A program made the position numbers and the translations under genes. Positions 59,169 through 64,000 of a stretch of 64,000 nt of DNA are shown in pieces. The notes beneath the pieces were generated by a model, which made no database searches, was not told the origin of the DNA, and saw only the letters and a list, made by a program, of their open reading frames with translations. Source of the stretch: Alteromonas abrolhosensis (GTDB taxonomy: Bacteria; Pseudomonadota; Gammaproteobacteria; Enterobacterales; Alteromonadaceae); the NCBI RefSeq assembly GCF_001953635.1, contig NZ_MEJH01000013.1:51325-115324 (forward strand), given 5' to 3'. Each line of letters opens with the position of its first letter. Positions within the stretch are counted from its first letter, which is position 1.

Positions 59169-60347
59169 TTGAAACTCCCTCTACCCATTAAACTATTGCT
59201 TATTGCAATTACTGTATTTGTGCCTGCTTATGCAGTTTATGCATGGCTATACTCACCTCAAACAAATACCGAGTATCTCTTTCAAGGTGCAGAGATACGT
59301 GACATAGAATTAAATTTGGTGTCTACAGGCCAGCTTGAGCCTAAACGCTACGTAGAAGTAGGGGCGCAGGTTTCAGGTCAAGTAGACAACATCTATGTAG
59401 AAGAAGGGGATATTGTTAAAGAAGGCGATTTGCTGGTAGAGATAGATGCTCGTGTATTTGAAACACAGGTACAAAATTCTCAAGCGGCGCTGGACAGCAA
59501 AAAAGCCCAGCTGGCTCAGCTGCGGGCAGAGCGAGAACTCGCTGAAGTGAGAGCGCAGCGCAACCAAAACCTATTTAAGCAAAATGCTGTCAGCCAGGAT
59601 GTAGTTGTAAGCAGCAACACAGACCTTAAAGTCATCGATAGCAAAATTACAGCGAGTATCGCGCAGATCAAAGCCGACGAGGCCTCGCTGAAAGGGGATA
59701 TTACTAAGCTAGGATTTGCAAAAATATTTGCGCCAATTTCCGGAACTGTTGCCACGTTACAAGTGCGTGAAGGGCAAACTCTTAATGCCAATCAAAACGC
59801 GCCAGTGTTGCTTCAAATTTCCGATTTGTCAGTAATGACGCTTCGGGCTGAAGTCTCCGAAGCCGATGTGCAGAAAATAAAACGCGGTATGCCAGTCTAT
59901 TTCTCTACCTTGGGCGACAATAAAACCTTCTACCACTCTACCGTGCGACAAGTGCTACCTACACCCACTGTACTTAACGACGTTGTGTTATACCAAGTGC
60001 TTATCGATGTAGAGAATCCTGATCGCACGTTAATGGACGCCATGACTACCCAAGTGTTCTTTGTGCAAGAGCAGGAGAAAGGCGCGCTTTCTGTGCCATT
60101 AGCGGCGGTTAAAGGGCGCGGTAGTAATCAATTCGTAATGCTTAAACAAGGCGATGATGTGGTTCGTACGCCAGTAAAAGTAGGCATAAAAAATCGAACC
60201 CATATTCAAATTATAGAAGGCCTGTCAGAAGGTGATGAAGTGGTTGTCGGTCTAGCTGACGGCACAGCAATGCCGGCCGCGGGTATGCGCAGAGTGCAGG
60301 GTGGGCAGCCGCCGTCAGGTCCACCGCGCCGCCGTGACGGGTTCTAA
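59169..60347 (+). CDS. MacA-like periplasmic adaptor
   Basis: Membrane fusion protein of a MacAB-type tripartite pump. 392 aa from TTG 59169 (GGA site, MKLPLPIKLLL); the frame extends to TTG 59103, so the start is uncertain. N-terminal anchor helix, beta-barrel/lipoyl half-motifs (VGAQVSGQVDNIYVEEGDIV), hairpin coiled coil (about 100-160) and a C-terminal membrane-proximal domain (GLSEGDEVVVG). Ends one base before the ABC gene. Confidence 0.92.
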   Translation: MKLPLPIKLLLIAITVFVPAYAVYAWLYSPQTNTEYLFQGAEIRDIELNLVSTGQLEPKRYVEVGAQVSGQVDNIYVEEGDIVKEGDLLVEIDARVFETQVQNSQAALDSKKAQLAQLRAERELAEVRAQRNQNLFKQNAVSQDVVVSSNTDLKVIDSKITASIAQIKADEASLKGDITKLGFAKIFAPISGTVATLQVREGQTLNANQNAPVLLQISDLSVMTLRAEVSEADVQKIKRGMPVYFSTLGDNKTFYHSTVRQVLPTPTVLNDVVLYQVLIDVENPDRTLMDAMTTQVFFVQEQEKGALSVPLAAVKGRGSNQFVMLKQGDDVVRTPVKVGIKNRTHIQIIEGLSEGDEVVVGLADGTAMPAAGMRRVQGGQPPSGPPRRRDGF

Positions 60348-60348
60348 T

Positions 60349-62319
60349 ATGTCGTTAATACAACTTGATGGCGTCTCACGCCGCTACAAAACGGAAGGCT
60401 TTGAAGTTACCGCATTAGACAAGGTTTCGTTATCAATCGATAAGGGTGAATTTGTCGCTATTATGGGGCAGTCGGGGTCGGGTAAGTCGACATTGATGAA
60501 TATCCTAGGGTGTTTAGACACCCCTTCAGAAGGCGAGTACCGTATTCACGGGCAGTCAGTGTCTTCGTTAAACCCAGACCAGCTTTCAGCTCTTCGCTTG
60601 AAAACGTTTGGGTTTGTTTTCCAGCGCTATCAGCTACTGTCGTCGCTAAACGCCACTGAAAACGTGGCGCTGCCAGCAATATACAGCGGTACGCCTAGTG
60701 AAGAGCGTACTCAAAAAGCGCAACAGTTGCTTGACAAACTTGGGCTTGCAAGCAGAAAAGAGCACAAGCCCGGAGAGCTTTCTGGTGGCCAACAACAGCG
60801 TGTCTCGGTAGCCCGCGCCTTAATTAACGGTGCAGAAGTAATATTAGCCGACGAGCCCACTGGTGCCCTTGACTCGGCTAGTGGAGAGCAGTTACTGGCA
60901 CTGCTTCGCGAGCTTCACGCAGAAGGGGTGACTATTATTCTTATCACCCACGATAGCGCGGTTGCTGAACATGCCGACAGGCAAATACACTTGCTCGATG
61001 GGAAAATTGTAACTGATACCAAAAGCGCTCCACGTAGCCAAGGTGAATCAGTTGAGAAGAATGCGGCTTCAGTGCAGCACGCACATGCTCAAGAGCGCAA
61101 ATCAGAGCCGGCAATTAAACCTTTTCCAAGTATCTCACTTTTTTCTGCCCTATCTATGGCGTTCACTGCCCTTAGAATGAATTGGTTTAGAACCTTGCTC
61201 ACACTTTTGGGGATTATTATTGGTGTAGCGGCAGTGGTGACCATGATGGCCATCGGTGAGGGAGGCAAACAGCAGGTACTAGAGCGTATTGAAACCATTG
61301 GCACGAACCTAATTTCGATTAGGCCAGGTGGACGAAACATGCGCTCATCCGGAGATATTGCATCGCTGACATTAGCCGATGCCACTGCATTGAAAAGTGT
61401 TCCGGGTGTGGCTTATGTCGCGCCGGAAAGAAGTGCAAGGGCAACCATCCGATACAGCGAAAATGATTTTTCAGGACGTATTACAGGCACCACACCTGAC
61501 TACTTTCATGCTAAAGACTGGGAAATGGCGCAGGGCGTGTTTTTCAGCGATGAAGACGTAACAAATTATGCACCTGTGGTGGTAATTGGAGATACGGTAG
61601 CAGAGACCCTGTTTGAAGATAAATATCGGGCAGTAGGCGAGTACATCTTGATGCAAAATGCCTTCTATCAGGTCGTAGGTGTACTTCATTCTAAGGGCGC
61701 CAGTGCAGGTGGTAACGATATGGATGACGAAGTGCTCATTCCGGTTACAACTGGCCGTTTGAAGGTATTTGGTCGGGATTACTTAAGCAGCATTACCATA
61801 AAGGCAGAAAGTACCGAAGTAGCCACTCAGGTAAAAGACGATGTGCTGGCACTGTTGGTAGAACGTCACGGACAAGAAGACGTGATGGTGCGTACCACAG
61901 AGTCACTGGTAGAGGCGGTCACGGAAACGCAAGACACGTTAACTTGGCTCTTGGCGTCTGTTGCTGCCATATCTTTGTTTGTTGGCGGTATCGGTGTAAT
62001 GAATATCATGCTGGTCAACGTATCTGAGCGTAAGAGGGAGATTGGACTACGCATCGCCACAGGCGCAAAACCTCGCGATATCTTGCGCCAGTTCAATATC
62101 GAGGCATGGGTAGTGTGTATCTTGGGTGGTATATTCGGCATTCTTTTGGGCTATTTTGTTGTCCTTATCGTTGCTTCATTCAGTGTGCCTGTCGCCTACA
62201 CGTTAATGCCGCCCGTTTTGGCTTTTGTCACATCTCTCGCTGTAGGGCTCATTTTTGGTTACGCCCCTGCTCAAAAAGCATCAAAGCTTAATCCTATTGA
62301 CGCGTTGGCAGAGGAGTAA
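60349..62319 (+). CDS. MacB-like ABC transporter
   Basis: 656 aa, ATPase plus permease in one chain. N-terminal ABC: Walker A GQSGSGKST (about 40-48), signature LSGGQQQR, Walker B VILADEPTGALD, H-loop THD. A variable linker (about 225-265), then TM1, the large periplasmic MacB domain, and three C-terminal TM helices (from about 540). Start at 60349 immediately follows the adaptor stop. Substrate cannot be told; MacB relatives export macrolides, siderophores or peptides. Confidence 0.94.
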   Translation: MSLIQLDGVSRRYKTEGFEVTALDKVSLSIDKGEFVAIMGQSGSGKSTLMNILGCLDTPSEGEYRIHGQSVSSLNPDQLSALRLKTFGFVFQRYQLLSSLNATENVALPAIYSGTPSEERTQKAQQLLDKLGLASRKEHKPGELSGGQQQRVSVARALINGAEVILADEPTGALDSASGEQLLALLRELHAEGVTIILITHDSAVAEHADRQIHLLDGKIVTDTKSAPRSQGESVEKNAASVQHAHAQERKSEPAIKPFPSISLFSALSMAFTALRMNWFRTLLTLLGIIIGVAAVVTMMAIGEGGKQQVLERIETIGTNLISIRPGGRNMRSSGDIASLTLADATALKSVPGVAYVAPERSARATIRYSENDFSGRITGTTPDYFHAKDWEMAQGVFFSDEDVTNYAPVVVIGDTVAETLFEDKYRAVGEYILMQNAFYQVVGVLHSKGASAGGNDMDDEVLIPVTTGRLKVFGRDYLSSITIKAESTEVATQVKDDVLALLVERHGQEDVMVRTTESLVEAVTETQDTLTWLLASVAAISLFVGGIGVMNIMLVNVSERKREIGLRIATGAKPRDILRQFNIEAWVVCILGGIFGILLGYFVVLIVASFSVPVAYTLMPPVLAFVTSLAVGLIFGYAPAQKASKLNPIDALAEE

Positions 62320-62323
62320 CGCC

Positions 62324-63733
62324 ATGCAATCTTTTCGTTTTTCTGTGTCTCTTGCCGCTCGTTCATTACTGTGCGCGTTCTCTTGTATCGTGCTGACAAC
62401 AAGCTGCGCTTATTCACCTTCTACTACGCTGCCCGAAACCGACACGCAGGCGTTGCCAACGGTGAAGTCAATGGATGCTACTAATCCGGTAACAACATCT
62501 TGGTGGAAAGTGTTCGAGGTTGATGAATTAGTGCCCGTTATGAAGACGCTTGAGAACCAAAACTTAACCCTTAATCAAGCCGAGCAGCGCGTGAAGCGAG
62601 CACAGTTTCTGTTGGCGCAAGTTAATGCAGGCGATGTTCCCACTTTAACAGGGAGGGCGTCTGGGCGCAGCGGAAGAGACTTAGATAGTGATCGCTCAAG
62701 CCACTCAACCTCAGGCGGCTTGGGGTTGAATTATGACGCGGATATATGGGGCACACGAGACGCGCAGCAGCGCAGCCGTCAGTTAGGTATTGATACTGCA
62801 CAGTATCAATTTACCGATGCGCTGTTAGACACTCAGGCATTGTTTATAAATACTCTGCTTGAGCAGATTTCACTGCAGTCGCGGCTGTCTATTGCAATGC
62901 AAAATGTAGAGATTAGCGAAGCGTTACTAAAGCTAGTTCAAATTCGCTTTGAAGAGGGTGATACTTCAGGTATTGAGGTTTCCCAGCAGCGCAATACGCT
63001 GATCAGTGCACAGTCAGAGGTGTTGCGACTTCGCAATAGCCTGACTCTAAATGAACGGGCGTTAGCGGTATTGTTAGGTAATGAGTCTATGCAGCTTAGT
63101 ACGCCTGAACAACAAGCGCTGCTTTCCCTATCGCTTACCGATTTTTCATTGCCCGAAGTGGCACCTGCGCTGAGTGCTGAGGTGTTAAAGAAGCGCCCAG
63201 ATATTCAGTTAGCCATAGCACAATTTAAGCAGGCTGATTTAGCGTTTTACGAAGCGTCAGTGGCGGGCCTTCCAGGAATGAGTTTAAGTGCAGATATTGG
63301 CGTTAGTGATTTACTGGACTTAGCGCAAGGGTGGACCTTGAGTGCTGCAATAAGCTCAGCAGCAATCCTGTTCGATGGCGGTAGATTAGAAGCTGCAGAA
63401 AATGCGGCGAAAACCGACGTGGATTTAGCAATATTACAGTATCAACAGACTGTGCTTAGCGCGATAGAAGCGTTGTTAAATAGCCAAACTAATTTGGCAT
63501 TTAATCAACAAAACTACCGCTATGCGTTAGCGTCACTCGAGAACAATCAGCAGCTTTATCATCTTGCGGATATTCGCTACAAAGCCGGTGACACTGACTT
63601 TCTGAATTTGCTCAATGCCCAGCGTAGCTTTTTCTCGGCAAGACAATCCGTGATCAGTAATTATCAAGCCGTACTCTCTTCTGTTGTTGCCACGTATAGA
63701 GAAAGTGCAGGCGCCGACATTACTTCGTCATAG
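62324..63733 (+). CDS. Outer membrane efflux lipoprotein (NodT/TolC family)
   Basis: 469 aa from ATG 62324 (GGAG site). Signal peptide with lipobox TTSCAY, then TolC-type tandem repeats: VNAGDVPTLTGRA, LNYDADIWGTRD, KKRPDIQLAI, AGLPGMSLSADIG. Such lipoproteins form the outer membrane duct. Starts five bases after the MacB-like gene, completing a tripartite operon. Confidence 0.94.
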   Translation: MQSFRFSVSLAARSLLCAFSCIVLTTSCAYSPSTTLPETDTQALPTVKSMDATNPVTTSWWKVFEVDELVPVMKTLENQNLTLNQAEQRVKRAQFLLAQVNAGDVPTLTGRASGRSGRDLDSDRSSHSTSGGLGLNYDADIWGTRDAQQRSRQLGIDTAQYQFTDALLDTQALFINTLLEQISLQSRLSIAMQNVEISEALLKLVQIRFEEGDTSGIEVSQQRNTLISAQSEVLRLRNSLTLNERALAVLLGNESMQLSTPEQQALLSLSLTDFSLPEVAPALSAEVLKKRPDIQLAIAQFKQADLAFYEASVAGLPGMSLSADIGVSDLLDLAQGWTLSAAISSAAILFDGGRLEAAENAAKTDVDLAILQYQQTVLSAIEALLNSQTNLAFNQQNYRYALASLENNQQLYHLADIRYKAGDTDFLNLLNAQRSFFSARQSVISNYQAVLSSVVATYRESAGADITSS

Positions 63734-63788
63734 CTTTTAGCTTTTCTCAACTATGACTAGTCCTGAAATAGGTTGACACTTATTTCGG

Positions 63789-64000
63789 TTAAAACGCCCG
63801 ATGTATTTCATCGGGCGTTTTGTATTTAAGGGCCAGATGTGGCCTCCTACCATTATAGATAGCTACTGACTCTGCAACCATCTTTCTCGCTTCTTCTAAA
63901 TCTCTTGGCTTATGGAGTAAGTATTCATTTTTAAGAATACCGTTTATCCGCTCTGCAAGGGCGTTTTGATAGCAGTCGTAGCCATCTGTCATTGAGCACT
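63789..64000 (-). CDS. IS3-family transposase OrfB, C-terminal part
   Basis: 70 residues of the integrase core's C-terminal end: SMTDGYDCYQNALAERING, LKNEYLLHKPRDLEEAR and YNGRRPHLALKYKTPDE. The catalytic Glu is expected in the NALAE segment. An ATG at 63992 is internal; the frame is open to the window end, so the 5' part is outside. Not evidently frameshifted. Confidence 0.85.
   Translation of the reverse strand, partial: CSMTDGYDCYQNALAERINGILKNEYLLHKPRDLEEARKMVAESVAIYNGRRPHLALKYKTPDEIHRAF
63791..63821. terminator. Hairpin at the end of the IS transposase
   Basis: AAAACGCCCGATG / CATCGGGCGTTTT, a perfect 13-bp stem with a 5-nt loop, inside the 3' end of the transposase frame just before its stop. 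Likely a terminator protecting the IS from outside transcription. Confidence 0.7.

Larger units (their letters stand above)
63755..64000 (-). mobile_element. IS3-family insertion sequence, right part only
   Basis: The element enters at the window edge. TG at about 63755 and TCCTGAAATAGGTTGACA (63761-63778) look like the terminal repeat. The rest continues past base 64000, so its other end and any target duplication cannot be seen. It lies 20-odd bases after the efflux lipoprotein stop and does not disrupt it. Confidence 0.65.

Noticed and set aside
1..64000. CRISPR array, tRNA, rRNA or prophage
   Set aside because: No spaced direct repeats, no cloverleaf signature and no phage gene cluster were seen on reading through.

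Overview
The window reads as a chromosomal core region of a marine gammaproteobacterium of the Alteromonadales, most likely Alteromonas or a close relative. This is inferred from protein content and gene order: argCBFGHA, astC-astA-astD with a DUF1338 gene, pilMNOPQ-aroKB-damX-dam, TorF-type porin, DUF2970, DUF2982-like and DUF4382 proteins. No rRNA, tRNA, prophage or CRISPR array was seen. One mobile element, an IS3-family insertion sequence, enters at the right edge.

Layout. 1-12.1 kb: the C-terminal part of an RND pump, a DUF2982-like membrane protein, a large 7TM hybrid histidine kinase (minus), parC, then an H-NOX nitric oxide sensor paired with a PAS-GGDEF-EAL protein. 12.2-17.5 kb (minus): arginine succinyltransferase genes astC-astA-astD plus a DUF1338 enzyme. 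17.5-32.5 kb (minus): an HDOD protein, pabA, trpS, rpe, then dam-damX-aroB-aroK and pilQPONM. This is the classical pil-aroK-aroB-damX-dam-rpe-trpS block, but it is split between dam and rpe by three plus-strand genes (TorF-like porin, small exported protein, DUF2970). 32.6-39.4 kb (plus): mrcA, NAD malic enzyme, DUF4382 lipoprotein, yghU. 39.4-46 kb: a catalase gene and a small orphan gene bounded by two copies of a GGGGTCAGAGTAC palindrome, a TetR regulator with an alpha/beta hydrolase, and a membrane EAL protein. 46.2-53 kb (minus): the argCBFGHA operon. 53.5-63.7 kb: mgsA, a Spy/CpxP-like protein divergent from a CpxRA-like two-component system, a PldB-like lipase, trmL, and a MacA-MacB-outer membrane factor efflux operon.

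The most interesting non-coding structure is the argC leader, about 285 nt. It holds a tandem ArgR-type operator with 21-bp spacing over a promoter -35, a 42-codon reading frame with a fair Shine-Dalgarno and four arginine codons among its last eleven, and then a perfect 16-bp-stem hairpin followed by seven U just before argC. This looks like transcription attenuation of arginine biosynthesis on top of ArgR control, which is not how the enterobacterial arg genes are described. The direction of the switch cannot be settled from sequence.

A second link is regulatory. GTAAA-N6-GTAAA repeats (CpxR-box type) occur between the Spy-like gene and the CpxRA-like genes, and again just upstream of the MacAB-like operon 4 kb away. 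The local two-component system therefore probably controls both the periplasmic chaperone and the pump.

The arginine genes sit in opposite roles: astC-astA-astD degrades arginine, argCBFGHA makes it. argD and argE are absent from the arg operon, so the transaminase beside astA probably serves both pathways.
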